This document shows, one piece after another, positions 1-11,088 of a DNA stretch of 64,000 bases (positions within the stretch are counted from its first letter, which is position 1; every line of letters begins with the position of its first letter). The position numbers and the translations under genes are program-made. The stretch lies in NCBI GenBank assembly GCA_964016985.1, contig OZ024827.1, positions 16,311,374 through 16,375,373 on the forward strand, written 5' to 3'. The notes beneath the pieces were generated by a model that did not search any database, was not told where the DNA came from, and saw only the letters and a list, made by a program, of their open reading frames with translations. Origin of the DNA: Anodontia alba (taxonomy: Eukaryota; Mollusca; Bivalvia; Lucinida; Lucinidae).

Positions 1-131
1 TCAGGCTATGTTATTTAGATATTCCGAGAGAAAAATGACTAAACTATTTGCAAACAGTGGAGAGCCTGATCAGACGCCGCATTAGAGCGGCGTCTGACCT
101 GAGTTTGCCCTGTTTGCCAAATACCTGTTTA
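1..131 (+). repeat. HpG1, partial hairpin element cut by window start
   Basis: Right-hand part of the HpG family: A/T-rich arm, then a hairpin with GATCAGACGCCGC and its complement, then TTTGCC. The left end is outside the window. Family ends are described at HpG5. Confidence 0.7.
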
Positions 132-132
132 T

Positions 133-545
133 GTCCCCGGTAGCGAAAGCGGGGACTAGCGATAGTGGGGGCATATTGTTTTTGCCCTATCTGTTTGTTG
201 GTTTGTTGGTTGGACAACTTTAACATTGGTCATAACTTTTGAACCTTTTGAGATAGAGCCTTTATATTTGGTCTGTAGGTTCCTTGTGACAAGGGCTTCC
301 CACTCATACAAAAAACTGACCTGTGACCTTGCCCTTGACCTGTGACCTACTTTAAAGAAAAAATTAACATTGGTCATAACTTTTTAACCGTTTCAGATAG
401 AACCTTCATATTTGGCATGTAGGTTCCTTGTGACAAGGGCTTCCCATTCATACAAAAAAAAAAAAAAAAAAAAAAAAAATGACTTTTGACCTTGACCTTG
501 AGCTACTTTAAAGAAAAAACGACCTTGGCACGGGACATGTTCGTA
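133..545. repeat. Tandem-unit element, 144 bp period
   Basis: It opens with a GTCCCCG.. ..CGGGGAC palindrome. Two units follow, starting TAACATTGGT at 221 and 365, exactly 144 bp apart. Each contains GTTCCTTGTGACAAGGGCTT and a TGACCTTGACCT-like motif; the second holds a poly(A) tract at about 457-479. Confidence 0.6.
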
Positions 546-558
546 TTTCACAAACACA

Positions 559-561
<3 letters not shown>

Positions 562-590
<29 letters not shown>
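562..590. repeat. Poly(T) tract
   Basis: Uninterrupted T run of about 28 bp, followed by a G-rich stretch. Confidence 0.9.
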
Positions 591-591
<1 letters not shown>

Positions 592-2105
592 TGGGGTGGG
601 AGAAAGTGGGGGTGCGGGGTGTCTGCACTAAAATGGGTTAATGAGTCCCTTTATTCAAATGTTTTTTATGCTGAAATTACTTGTTCTTTTTTGAAGATGC
701 TATCTAAATGTTTGAGATATCGTTTTGAAACAATCACCAATCTAAATTACTAAACCTTAAAATAGAGTAATTATATATAGGGGGAATGTTGACAGCTTTT
801 AGCATTCTCTGAATTATTGTGCGGAAATTTCGAGATGAAATTATTTTGTAAACATTTCAAAGGAAGGCATGTATCCGTTAAGCATACAGATCAATGCATA
901 AAACTTTTTTCTAACCCAATATATAGGCCCTGTACATGAATAGAATAGTAAACACCCACTGGATGGACCATCTTGCCCCAAACCTTTGGGATAAAAGGAT
1001 CCACTCAAATGGTTATTCACATTCATATATATGCAAAATGTTATTGACCGGCGCGGGAATAGAGTATTTTATCAGCTCACAAAGGATTTTTTAAATATAT
1101 ATTTGCCGCCATCGTCGGTGTCTGACGTTTCACCCACGCATTTAAGTGTTTGTATCTGTCGGGAACACCAGTGTCTGACTTCACATCCAAGCCATTAATT
1201 TGTTGATTTCGGTAATGTCTAACTTTGAATGCGCATGTTGAGACACTCAGAGGGGCTAGGACCTGGTTGTTTGGCTGAGAATGCTCGTATGAGCAGCTAG
1301 ATGTAGCTAAGGTTCTGGCGAGATTGTACAATTGCGCAATGAGTTACAAGATCGCTCAACGAGCCGTGCAAACAAGTGTTTTGAACCATAGTGAAAGTTG
1401 AGGTCGAGGATTATAAGTGACAGTTCCAATTCGGTTCTTTTGTTGTGGTTTATTACTGTTCTGTGTTTATGTTGGTGATTTATTCCATTTTCCGGTTTTA
1501 CTGCAGCAGACTTGGGTCTAACTAAAGGCTCCTAATATCAGAAAACTATGGCAGAAATAAAATAAAACCGTGATATGTATTTCAAAGCTAAGAGACTAAA
1601 AAATAAGGATACAAAAATGATAAACAAAGTTCGTGTTTAAGACTCACGCCTCGGGTGGTGGGGGAGTATCTACTGGTATAAATGTGTATGCTAAAATCTG
1701 AAAACCCACTCCGTTCATATCCTTAGACTTTGAAAAAAAAAGGACCCATTCAAATACTTAAAAAGTTCAAACATATTCATATCTGGCGCATGCTAAAATA
1801 GCTTCTAGATAAGATCTGGTAATTAACTTATCAAGTTCTGGTATGTTTTTCTTTTTAAATATTAATGTATAAAATAAATCTCGTGGAGATCCCAAATTGA
1901 CTAAAATTTATCAAACTTTAATATACCCTTGTACCATATCTTTAAGTAAACATGAACAAAATTTGCACCGGTACTTAGACGTTTAGGTCTAAATATTTTG
2001 TCTTAATTTCATATGAAATATGAGAAAATAGTGAAGGTGTTTTACACTTTTTTGCTTTCATCAAATAGAATGAAATAGCTCTGTTACATACAATCAGTTC
2101 GCTGT
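591..2105. other. Unassigned intergenic DNA
   Basis: A/T-rich sequence with only short chance open frames. I see no palindrome, SINE or coding exon here. It is the longest stretch of the window without a recognised repeat. Confidence 0.5.
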
Positions 2106-2141
2106 GTGTGTGTGAGAGAGAGAGAGAGAGACAGAGAGAGG
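2106..2141. repeat. (GT)n-(GA)n microsatellite
   Basis: GTGTGTGTG passes directly into GAGAGAGA, then a GGGGTGGG run. Confidence 0.9.
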
Positions 2142-2950
2142 TGGGGGTGGGGGCGGAGTAGTGAGGGGAGGGAATCGAGAGAAAATTCACAAGTACATCT
2201 ACTTACTAGTAGGGCTCATTTCTGTACATTGTGCCAATTACTTTCGATTCCCATAATTCTTACCGACAAGGCCTCTTACCAGGAATTTATTTCCACGCTG
2301 AAAGGTTTGTTTGAGAAAATACATTAGTCTACCTAACAAATCGTAGATCCTTCATTATTCACTTTGTGCACTTGCAAATGGGTTCTCTGCGCCTAATTAG
2401 CTGATTAGTGGTCCGTTCAAAATAATCACTTACTTCCAAGATGACATTACAAGTATTAGCTTATCGGAAAAGCTTGGCGGAATATCTTGATCAGTGAATT
2501 ATCTTCAATTTTGGTATATACGTAGCACCATATCAGTTTAGGAACACAAATTACCATAAATGGTCTAGAGCAAACCAGAGCAAACAGTGTATACCCAGAT
2601 CAGACTAGAATTCTTTCTTGCTATTGTCCAGAACAGCTATTTCTTATTTTCCCAGTAAGGACCAACAAGGATAATTTCTGTTACCCTTAATATTGGGAAC
2701 CCTTAACTCCTTACCATTTTTGTCCTAAAAGTTGAACCAGTCCATTTTACTACTTGTTGATCTGTCTAAAACTGTTGTATGAGTGACAAACAATGTAGCT
2801 CCTAAACAAATACCACATTCTACAGTGTCAGATCTTGGTCTTCACTGTTTGCCCAGAAAAAAGCGGTAATTTGGCAATGTTTTTTCTTGCTTGTTTGTAA
2901 TCATAATATGCATGAAGCCTGAAGAGGACGTAGACAGGGTATAGAGATTG
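2142..2950. other. Unassigned DNA with a degenerate HpH relic
   Basis: From about 2690 to 2880, phrases CCTTAACTCCTTACC and CCATTTTACTACTTG match HpH elements elsewhere, but no intact hairpin remains. The rest is not recognised. Confidence 0.4.
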
Positions 2951-3207
2951 CAAGGGCTTGTCCTGCTGAATAAATTAAGATGCCACGCCCACTTCTAATT
3001 TTCAGCCTATCAGATTACTTGATCCTGAGTGGCCCACTTCTAATTTTCAGCCTATCAGATTACTTGATCCTGATCACTGCTATAAATTCACATACTTAAT
3101 GACAAACAGTGTAGATCCAGATCAACTGGCTTCTTCAGAAGCCAGCTGATCTGGATCTACACTGTTTGCAAAGGCTGGTATATCCGGGTTCAGTAGGACT
3201 AGGATTT
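2951..3207 (-). repeat. HpA1 hairpin element with internal duplication
   Basis: HpA family (see HpA5). The segment with CCCACTTCTAATTTTCAGCC is present twice, about 45 bp apart, which lengthens this copy. The central hairpin pairs GATCAACTGGCTTC with GAAGCCAGCTGATC. Confidence 0.85.
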
Positions 3208-3246
3208 GTATAGTGAATTTAAAGAAAAGGGTCAGTTAGGATTAAA

Positions 3247-3539
3247 AGGGGGTGGTCGGGTGGTACGAAGGTGCTGTGTATCTTACATCACTGGGGCGTC
3301 CAACTGATATTGGCTTACAGTTGGGCAAGGCCTGCTATCCTTGTAGTGGGTAAGGGTAGAGGGGGAATGTTTTTATTTCTTCTGTTTCTTCACTTTCTTT
3401 CCTGTTCCTCTTTCTTCCCTGTCCCTCTCTTTCATCTCCTCTACTCTCTCTTCTATCTCTTTTCTCCCTTTCTCTGGGAGACGACACAAAATGATCCTCA
3501 AGGGTTGACGTGTCGTTAAACCCCAACACAATCAAAAAA
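3247..3539 (+). mobile_element. Short retroelement T1 with 15 bp target duplication
   Basis: Flanked by the perfect duplication TCAGTTAGGATTAAA (3232-3246 and 3540-3554). The body has a pyrimidine-rich centre (CTTTCC, TCTCTCTTC) and ends GTTAAACCCCAACACAATC plus A residues, a SINE-like tail. A second copy lies at 47721-47990. No clear box A or box B was found. Confidence 0.75.
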
Positions 3540-3554
3540 TCAGTTAGGATTAAA

Positions 3555-4253
3555 GGACAGAAGTAGTCTTGGTGTTTATGGTGGGGACCGTCACTATCAG
3601 TAATCTAGCACACAGCTGGTCGATAGTAAGGAGATGTCAGTAGGGAGGGCATTCCAGTATGTATAAGTCTTGAGAGTTCGTGTCTAAATGGTTTGGGCCT
3701 TATAACTATATGTACAATCAAATAAGAGATGGCCAGCTACAACTGTTCAAACTGAAGGCATTATTATATGTTCAGTTAAAATTGTGTGAAGTGGTGTGTT
3801 GTAAAATCTGTTTAAATGTGTCTGTATTGACTTTTTATTCACAGAGAGCTGATGTATAAAATATTTAGTGCATGAATACTTCAGCACTCACTGTTGCACA
3901 GTTCAGTGATCTGGTTCGATCTATTCAGAGCTTCCTTAATATACCGTACATCTTTTTGGATAGCTTGTACATTTCATATTTTGGATTAACATCTGTTTAA
4001 GTGTATGTACCCTCTTTTGATTTCAAATAATCTTGAAGAAGAGAATGATTATATGAAGGAACTCCAGCATCTGCATGATAGCTTCAGCTAACAGGAGGAT
4101 CCAGATAGATATATTTTTCATTCCTCCACCAAAAAAAAAAAAAACACTTCAAAGACAATTTGTAAATTATTTGAGGTTAAAACATTATCCCTTTTTCATT
4201 AGATTGACATAATATTAATTGATTAATTAAAGCCAATATTGGTGTCTTTAATA
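3555..4253. other. Unassigned intergenic DNA
   Basis: A/T-rich with a short A run near 4131-4144. No recognised element or exon. Confidence 0.45.
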
Positions 4254-4446
4254 CATAGCAACAGATAAGGCGTTTTTTTAATCCGAAAAATGCTGATCTC
4301 TTTCTTATTTCTCAATAAAAACATATGTTGTTGGTACTCATTAGAAGCGCCTCAGCGAGGTGCTTCTAATGAGTACCCACAACATATGTCTTCTTTGAGA
4401 AATAAGAAAAATATTATGTGGATACCCCCTCTTATCTGTTGCTATG
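4254..4446. repeat. HpB1 hairpin element (complete)
   Basis: Good type copy of HpB. Terminal inverted repeats are CATAGCAACAGATAAG and its complement (usual form CATAGCTCTAGATAAG). Inside lie TTTCTTATTTCTC arms and a hairpin ATGTTGTTGGTACTCATTAG / CTAATGAGTACCCACAACAT closed by GCGCCTCAGCGAGGTGC. Confidence 0.85.
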
Positions 4447-4559
4447 TTAATCTATAGGTGTCTTTCACAGGTATACCTATATTTTTCACAGGTATTCCAG
4501 TATTTAGGTAGTATTCCGGTATTTCGGTGAATCTTGTGACCCTTATGGACTATTTTTCT

Positions 4560-4662
4560 GACTTTCTTTATAAAAGCATATGTTGTTGGTACTCATTTGA
4601 ATTGCCTTTACTTGTCGAGGCAATTCAAATGACTACCAACAACAAATGTTTTTATAAAGAAG
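4560..4662. repeat. HpB2 hairpin core, variant
   Basis: Near-perfect palindrome with ATGTTGTTGGTACTCATTTG arms, but flanked by CTTTATAAA rather than the standard HpB arms; no CATAGCTC ends seen. Confidence 0.7.
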
Positions 4663-4930
4663 TAGATAAAAGTACACTGGCTGTAATCTAAACACTGCTA
4701 AATTGCTTGGCTGTGCGCTTATAGGAGCATGTGCGGTAATTAGGTCAGATACAGTAGGTATAGATCTATCAATTCAAATTGACCTATCACAGTGTCACAA
4801 TGATCTGTTCTTTTAGTATGCATAATGATATATCCACTGTACAGTTTAGGCATGAAAGTCAGAAAATTCTGCATTCCACATAAAGTAGGTATTTGCTCAC
4901 CTGTACAGTTAGTATTCCTCTTTGGGTAGT

Positions 4931-5241
4931 TTGTTTGTGTTGAGGTTTTACAGCCCAGTCAACCCAATGGGCTCATGTCGAGCGTAGTCAGTTTACCTAA
5001 CCACACGTTTGCTGGGCAGATTAAGCCCTCTAAGTCTAAGCGGTTAACCACTATTGTGCACATTCTTTCGCCAGAAACTGACAACTGCCCTTCTTGAATC
5101 GGCGAAAGGGAAAGAATGACCGTAGAACATATTTCATGATCAATCTCCACGAAAGAATGTTGCCGACCTCGGCGGGGGTCGAACCCGCGACCTCCTGGTC
5201 TCCAGTCGGACGCGCATCCAACTGAGCCACCGAGGCTGGCT
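4931..5241 (-). mobile_element. tRNA-headed SINE S1, full length
   Basis: Read on the minus strand it starts with a tRNA-like head (about 5161-5240) with box A-like GGCTCAGTTGGATGCGC and box B GGTTCGACCCC. A body with GGAGATTGATCATGAAAT and TCAAGAAGGGCAGTTGTCAG follows, then tail CCTCAACACAAACAAAC. Flanking duplications CCTCTTTGGGTAGT / CCTCTTTAGGTAGT (4917-4930, 5242-5255) differ by one base. This is the reference copy for S2-S12. Confidence 0.9.
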
Positions 5242-5301
5242 CCTCTTTAGGTAGTAAACGTAAACTTATAAATATTGTAATCAAAAGGTCAAAGTGACAA
5301 G

Positions 5302-5409
5302 CCCAGCAGGCACATGACGTAAATACAACGTCGCCTCAACGTCGACGCAACGTCATGACGTTGCGTCCACGTTGAGCCGACGTTGTATAAACGTCATGTG
5401 CCTGCTGGG
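5302..5409. repeat. 108 bp palindromic element with ACGTC repeats
   Basis: Ends CCCAGCAGGCACATGACGT and complement, flanked by AAG on both sides (possible 3 bp duplication). Nearly the whole element is one palindrome built from AACGTC/GACGTT words. A similar motif is widespread in animal genomes (recollection). Confidence 0.8.
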
Positions 5410-5552
5410 AAGGTCAGTACATTGGCCTATAGATTCATCACAGCTCCAGATAAAGCTGAGGCAATTCCAATGAGTATGTTTATAACAAATATTTTTGGTG
5501 AAACTTTTCCAGTGCATGATATGTTTTGGTGCAAAAAATAAAATAAGAATAG

Positions 5553-5733
5553 TTAATCCTGGTCATGCTGAATAAATAAAGATGCCACGCCCACTTCTAA
5601 CTGTCACCAATCAGAATACTTGATCCAGACTGTTGATATAAATTTACATACTGAAAGGTAAACAGTGCAGATCCAGATCACAATAGCCAACTGATCTGGA
5701 TCCACACTGTTTGCAAAGGCAGAACAAGGTTAA
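5553..5733 (-). repeat. HpA2 hairpin element, shortened right end
   Basis: TTAA at both ends; central hairpin GATCACAATAGCCAACTGATC is degraded in the left arm. The TATCCGGGTTCAG segment of other copies is missing. Confidence 0.8.
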
Positions 5734-6013
5734 TTAATAGGCATATGCCTGTCTGCAAGATAGTTCTGCATCAAGATCTAGCCTATAGGCCTGTAGCTGT
5801 GCATACAACAAATTGTGAGAAAGGCTGCAAAAGGCCTGGACAAGTCCATTGATCAGAATGGCTACAACACACTGATATTTGTCCATTCCCTAATCTTCTG
5901 GCAGTCATAGAAGAGTTGTCTTTCCTGAAAGCTGCCAGGAAAGGTCATTAAAAATTATCAAAGTAGTCTGCAAGTTGTTTATGCATTGCCCTGTTAAAAG
6001 GTTTTTGATTGGT

Positions 6014-6142
6014 CCTATCTCCAGAGAAGGCACTTTTTTTTCAATAAAATAAAATTAAAAGTTAATTAAAGGAGCTTCACCAAGGCACTTCTAATGTGTA
6101 CCGGTACCCACAACATGTTTTCCTAGAGAAATAACAAAACTG
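6014..6142. repeat. HpB partial copy
   Basis: Left end CTATCTCCAGAGAAGGCAC, then directly the right hairpin arm CACTTCTAATGTGTAC and CCTAGAGAAATAACAAAA. The left arm is deleted. Confidence 0.65.
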
Positions 6143-6335
6143 TAAATACTTTTCAGTATACATGGTCAGGTCATTGAAATTGGTCTCTACCACTATAGTA
6201 GAGTATTTTGATTATGCTATCATCCCTGTCAATAATCGTAACATATATCATTATGGTAGAATAGCCAAATCATTATATTCATGGTCAGTAATTGTAGAAG
6301 ATTACCAATATCATGATATGATGGCTTATCAAATG

Positions 6336-6556
6336 TACCGTATTTACCCTAAGTATTTGGACACCTCAACTCCTTACCATATATGTTCCAAAATTTGAAC
6401 CAGTACAATTCACTACTCGATGTTGTGTCTAAAAATTGCTGGATGAGTGGCAAACAGTGTAGACCCAGATGAGACGCCGCATTCTGCGGCGTCTCATCTG
6501 GGTCTATACTGTTTGCTCAGTCCTGTCTGTCCGAATATATATGGTAAATACGGTAA
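6336..6556. repeat. HpH2 hairpin element (type copy)
   Basis: Ends TACCGTATTTACCCTAAGTA and ATATATGGTAAATACGGTA. Core is the alpha hairpin: CAAACAGTGTAGACCCAGAT, GAGACGCCGCA/TGCGGCGTCTC, then its complement. The left half includes CAACTCCTTACC and CAGTACAATTCACTACTCG, absent from the right half. Confidence 0.85.
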
Positions 6557-6639
6557 TCCAGTTGTAGTCAATGATCCTATCGGGTTAAATTGTGATAGAG
6601 GCTCCAGATCACTGTACCGTAATAACCCTAATTATAGGG

Positions 6640-7062
6640 ACAGACAGGACTGATTGAGCAAACAGTGTAGACTCAGATCAGATGCCACAGAATCCAGCAT
6701 CTGATCAGGGTCTACACTGTTTGCCACTCATCCAGCAATACTTTAATACCCAGTGTAGTCTGGAGACCCTTAAAAGGGTAATTGGCAAACAGTGCAAACC
6801 CAGATTAGACGCTGCAGAACGCAATGTCTGATCAGGGTCTCCACTGTTTGCAAAATGATTTAGCCATTTTTCTCTAGGAATATCTAAAGCTCATAACCAA
6901 ACATACCTAAAATTGAAATCAGACTCTTCCAATATATAGAGTGGGGGAGTCTATTCAGTCTACAGTAGGTTAACTAACAGGCAGTAGAATAGACATTTTA
7001 CAGTTTTAGGATAAGTATGGTAAGAAGTTAAGGTGTCCCAATATTTAAGAGTAAATACGGTA
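6640..7062. repeat. HpH3 hairpin element interrupted by HpG2
   Basis: Left portion with alpha hairpin (6655-6722) ends CCACTCATCCAGCAAT; the right end TTAAGGTGTCCCAATATT...GTAAATACGGTA resumes after HpG2 at about 6975. Confidence 0.7.
6742..6973 (-). repeat. HpG2 hairpin element nested in HpH3
   Basis: TTAA at both edges; ends GTAGTCTGGAGACCC and complement-side GTCTATTCAGTCTAC. Core alpha-type hairpin with GATTAGACGCTGC. Insertion splits HpH3. Confidence 0.75.
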
Positions 7063-7585
7063 ATCAGTAATAAAATAGAAGATATCAGTTTAGTATGGTG
7101 GAGACTTTACCACAGCACCAGATAAGAGGGGTATTTTATATTGTGAATAGTACCGGGACGCAGTCACTGACGTCTTGGATGACTTGGCAAATACTACACT
7201 AAGAGATAAGACAGTCACTATTGCAGAGAAGTTAGAGCATGTGACTGTGATGTTGAAGGTTGGGAGTTTGAGCCTGGCTCAGACCAGTAACTGGCTGTCC
7301 ATCCAGTGAGAATGGGTGAATCCAGTGAAATGAGGGGATTGGTAAATATGCTGTGTCTAAGAAACTACAGGCTCTGACTCCTGCAGCCTCTATGGCCCTG
7401 GTTGATAGGGGACACATGTGGCTGCTACCTCATACCCTTTTTGAGTGGCATGACTCAGAATGGACACCCTTTTCAGTGACTGTTATGTAAAAACATACCC
7501 TTTATGAGTGACTCACTTTTCTTCCAAAGTTCATTAATCTTCACAGTGGCTGTGTTCTGTTGTTTCCTTCAAAACTGGGAACCAG
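7063..7585. other. Unassigned DNA, possible old SINE
   Basis: At about 7215-7290 GTTAGAGCATGTGACTG and GGAGTTTGAGCC resemble decayed box A and box B sequences, but no tail or target duplication is visible. Confidence 0.3.
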
Positions 7586-7700
7586 TTAACCCATTCAGCC
7601 ATGTAGACCATAACTAATACTTATATGCAAACAGTACAGATCCAGATGAGATGGCTTTTAATGAGCCATCTCATCAGGATCTTTACTGTTTGCCATTTGG
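7586..7700. repeat. Hairpin element with alpha core (GAGATGGC variant)
   Basis: Core CAAACAGTACAGATCCAGAT, GAGATGGCTTTTAATGAGCCATCTC, and complement, with a TTAACCCATTCAGCC left end unlike HpA, HpG, HpH or HpI. Confidence 0.65.
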
Positions 7701-7735
7701 TTCTAGATTTTTGACTGATATCCCTATTTGCAACA

Positions 7736-7924
7736 ATGGATGTGTCCAAATTCAAAGATGGAAGAGTCCATTACAGATACTCAGGGAGGAAAATCATGTG
7801 GTATGACAGAAATACACACTATATGTTGGAAATGACTGACAAAAAGTCAGATAAAATACCTCAGGCAAAACACATTAAAGACCTTTGCCAGATATGCCCT
7901 GGACAGATTTCAAGAATGGGTTAA
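7736..7924 (+). other. Unidentified 62-codon open frame with coding-like composition
   Basis: The frame opens after a TGA at about 7718 and ends TAA at 7922. It reads MDVSKFKDGRVHYRYSG and later CQICPG, with varied residues and few low-complexity runs, unlike other open frames here. Two AATAAA strings follow within 60 bp. I cannot assign it; it could be a last exon, a transposon relic or chance. Confidence 0.2.
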
Positions 7925-8440
7925 AAACTCCAAAATAAATCTGTCCTAGAATAATATTTTGAATGCTTTAAATAAATGAACTTGTTCTCATGAAAATCAA
8001 ACATTTTATGCAGGTTTGGCAATCAGTGATGTAGCCATAGTCTGTCTCCAGACTCTATCTTTTCTATCATTTTCTCTTTTGTTTTGAAAGGTACATGTAT
8101 ACGGTCTTTACAGCTTATAATGATTTAATCAGTTACAAAAGCAGAAATGACTGGAGCCAGTCTAATGTAGCCAGAATGGAATTATTTTTATGCACATCCA
8201 GGAAAAATGTAGGAAAATTCTTCCTACTGAGGTTTCCGATATTGGGCTACGTTAAAGGGAAATATTTTCTCCCAGAAGGAGAATTATTTTATGTAAGGTG
8301 ATATCACATATTATTAAAAATATTTTTCCTTAATCACATGTGTAATCTGTATTAGCTTTATGCTGATGATAATTTAGATACTGTAATTGTCATGAGTGAT
8401 CAGTCTACCTGTCTCGATAGCTAGCTCTTAAAAAAATACT
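7925..8440. other. Unassigned DNA with a segment shared with 39.7 kb
   Basis: About 8165-8225 (ATTTTTATGCACATCCAGGA) is similar to 39664-39725, so it is part of a dispersed repeat of unknown type. The rest is not recognised. Confidence 0.4.
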
Positions 8441-8553
8441 GCATTTTTTACCCAAAGTATTTGGACACCTTAACATTCTGCAGTGTCTGATTTGGGTCTA
8501 CACTGTTTGCTCCGACCTGTCTATCTGAATACTTAGCATAAATATGGTACTCA
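8441..8553. repeat. HpH4, deleted copy
   Basis: Left end TTACCCAAAGTATTTGGACA fused to the right hairpin arm TGATTTGGGTCTACACTGTT and end ATACTTAGCATAAATATGG. Confidence 0.65.
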
Positions 8554-8625
8554 GATTTCTGCATACCCAGGCAAAGGACACCTTATATTTACCTTCAGTG
8601 TCACAAAAAATTTACACTGGAACCG

Positions 8626-8990
8626 TATTTATGCTAAATATTTGGATGCCGTAACTTCTTACTGCAGTTGTCCTAAAATTAGAAGAAGTCCATTTTACTA
8701 CCTCTTGGTGTATCTTAATTTAACCCTTGTCCTGCTGAACCTGGATATACCCTGTTTTGCAAACAGTGTAGATCCAGATCAGTTGGCTTCTGAAGAAGCC
8801 AACTGATCTGGATCAGCACTGTTTGCCATCAAGTATGCAAATTTATAGCAACAATCTGGATCAAGTAACCTGATTTGCTGAAAATTAGAAGTGGGCGTGA
8901 CATCTGAATTTATTCGGCAGGACAGAGGTAAAAGTGCTGGATTAGCAGCAAACAGCATAGATCCTTATCAGACTTAAACAAAACTCTCCA
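8626..8990. repeat. HpH5 interrupted by HpA3
   Basis: Left half ACCGTATTTATGCTAAATAT to TGTATCTTAA, then HpA3, then CAAACAGCATAGATCC and GATCAGAC-like sequence. The right end is not recovered. Confidence 0.55.
8720..8932 (+). repeat. HpA3 hairpin element nested in HpH5
   Basis: Left TTAACCCTTGTCCTGCTGAA; right end CGGCAGGACAGAGGTAAA has drifted from TTAA. Central hairpin GATCAGTTGGCTTC/GAAGCCAACTGATC is intact. Confidence 0.85.
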
Positions 8991-9090
8991 CAGGGTTATC
9001 TAATGACTCCTGTACAGCACAGTTTTACTTAAGGTATAGTTAAATACATAGCTCCAGACAAGTCACTTTTTTAAATCCAAAACTTACTGG

Positions 9091-9819
9091 GTCCAGTAGT
9101 TCAAAGCATCATTATCTTGACAAGCTTGTTAATGACAAACTTGTTAACTGTTGCAGGCTTTCAAGCGGGCCCTACTTTTCTTACTTATCCTATTTTTCCT
9201 TACTTTTTTATGTGCTCCTACTTGTGCCTACTTTTTTCTGAAAATGCCCTACTATCCTTACTCTTTAGTCCAAAAATGTTTGAAGTGACCAAAAATTGTA
9301 ATTTTTTTCCTTGCTTGGTTTGCTCGCTCGGAGTTGGTAAAATTCAGATCAACTTAATCTATGCAGCTGTGATGCAAAAAATTATAAAATATTCTTACTT
9401 CAGCTTTAACTCTTTTTATGAAGATTTATTTTGGTATTTTCTTTCCATGGTAATCTTGTTTTGTTGTTCAGAGAAAAATTTGTTTGCTTATTACATTGTA
9501 TATCTTTTTCTAAGTCCGAAAACACTCAAAACATCCTCTACTATCCGTACTTTTCATGATTGAAATTCTTTCTTTTGCCCTACTTTTTCAAAATTTTGAG
9601 CCCTACTTTATCCCTACGTTTTTGATGGAGGCACATGAAATTTAAGTCTGTGTTGTAGCTAAGGTATTTTCAAATTCTTTAATATTTTTGCTGCAAAAAT
9701 GTGAGTAGCTTTTGGAATTTTTTCAACAAAAAATATCAATGTATTTGCCATATTTCAAGATAAGAATTTTAATGTCACGTTAGCTAACAACTTTGTTAAG
9801 TTTTGAACAACTGGGCCCT
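9091..9819. repeat. HpF1 interrupted by a CCTACT-rich insert
   Basis: HpF ends (CCAGTAGTTCAAAGC; TTTTGAACAACTGGGCCC) enclose an insert of about 500 bp (roughly 9155-9645) rich in CCTACTTTTC and CTTAC words, starting GGGCCCTACTTTTC and ending TTGAGCCCTACTTTATCCC. The insert carries a 148-codon hydrophobic open frame that looks like a by-product of its composition. Confidence 0.6.
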
Positions 9820-9821
9820 GA

Positions 9822-9907
9822 TATTTTTCTTACATAATGTATTCCTCCACAAAAACATACATTGTGGATACACATTAGAAACACTTTTAATGAGTATCAT
9901 ATATTTT
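9822..9907. repeat. HpB3 partial copy
   Basis: TGATATTTTTCTTAC, CACAAAAACATACATTGTGG and AATGAGTATCATAT remain; it abuts the end of HpF1. Confidence 0.6.
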
Positions 9908-9964
9908 TTGTTTGTTTGTTTTATTTGGGCTTTACATTGCTTTCAACAATCTTTCAGTCATATC

Positions 9965-10249
9965 GTGACGGTTTCTGGATGTGGCAGAGAGCTCAATGCT
10001 CGCTTTTAGAGTGCTGCCTCACTGAAATATCACGCCCTAAGACACTTGATGTGATATTCCACCCAGTCACATTATACTGACACTGAGTTGACCAGGTCTG
10101 ATTCCTAGCTCTGCTTTCTTAATGCTGAGGGCCAAGCGAAAGAGCAGCTAGTTCCATTTTTAAAGTTTTTGGTATGACTTGGTTAGGGATCGAACCCGCA
10201 ACCTCCCAGTCACAAAGCAGAAGCTCTACCTACTGAGCCACTGTGCCAG
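9965..10249 (-). mobile_element. Second tRNA-headed SINE family (Q1)
   Basis: Reverse-strand tRNA-like head at about 10175-10249: GGCTCAGTAGGTAGAGC (box A) and GGTTCGATCCC (box B). The body differs from S1, with CACTGAAATATCACGCC and TCCACCCAGTCACATTATAC. No target duplication was confirmed. Confidence 0.75.
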
Positions 10250-11088
10250 TTATACATATATATATTTTTTTGTAAGGAACTAGAAAAAGATCTACAGTTT
10301 TCATTAGGGGGTAGCTGTAAGAAAACTATTTACGTGTACCTGGTACCTTCTCTTGAGTTGTAAACTGGAGTTGTAAAATCTGGTAGAATCCGTTGATTGG
10401 GGGTTGGGGTGAGGGTGGGGTGGGGGCGGGATTAAGGTAGGGAGGGGGTAGCCTGGAAAGAAGCCTTCAGGTATTGTCTAATCTGAAGGATGATGACTCC
10501 GTTAGAATTGGTGTGAAAAATCCTATTGATCTGTTGATAGACCAGGTTTGAATTATAAAATATTTTTTCTCATGTCTAGGGATCAGACCTTGACTCTTAA
10601 GCACCAGAGGCTGCTTGAGGTGCTATTTTGAGCAACCTAGGCCCCTATGCAAAATAGTGTGTGTTTAATTAGAGAGGGCATGTTTATTAGAATGAGTATG
10701 GTACCTGCAGAAGTACAGTAAACCACGTGACAGTAACAGAAGTAAGGGAAAGGGGAGGGAAATCACAGGATATATTAAAGCATGAACAGTGATAATGTAA
10801 CCTTGTTTAAGAGTACCAGTAGGTCAATTTAAATGGTGTCAACTATTTTTCATTATTTGTCATTGTTTGCCATTGAACAAAAGTGGATAAGACTACCAGT
10901 AATTTTCCATCAGTCAGCACATATGTTTCTCAATTCACCTTCAATACATGGCGGAACTAGCAGTGCTGTATATTACAGGGAGAAAGTTTCTTATGCAGTA
11001 AAAACCAAGAACAGAAAATGTATTGATTGATATGTACAGTACAGTTGTTAACCCATTTCTCTTTGTGTTGATTTGGATCAATATTTGA
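10250..11088. other. Unassigned DNA upstream of the promoter
   Basis: Contains a G-rich tract (about 10396-10450) and unrecognised A/T-rich sequence. No exon found. Confidence 0.45.

Noticed and set aside
5161..5240. tRNA gene on the minus strand.
   Set aside because: Boxes A and B are good, but the sequence continues into a repeated SINE body with target duplications and many sister copies. The same applies to 10175-10249, 19690-19760 and 41225-41300.
9117..9563. 148-codon hydrophobic protein, possibly a membrane protein.
   Set aside because: It is produced by a CCTACTTTTC-rich repeat insert within HpF1; phenylalanine and leucine richness follows from the T-rich strand. No homology is recognisable.
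10381..10450. G-quadruplex regulatory element in the G-rich tract.
   Set aside because: GGGG runs exist but the tract is about 1.1 kb from the promoter and has no other support; left as simple composition bias.
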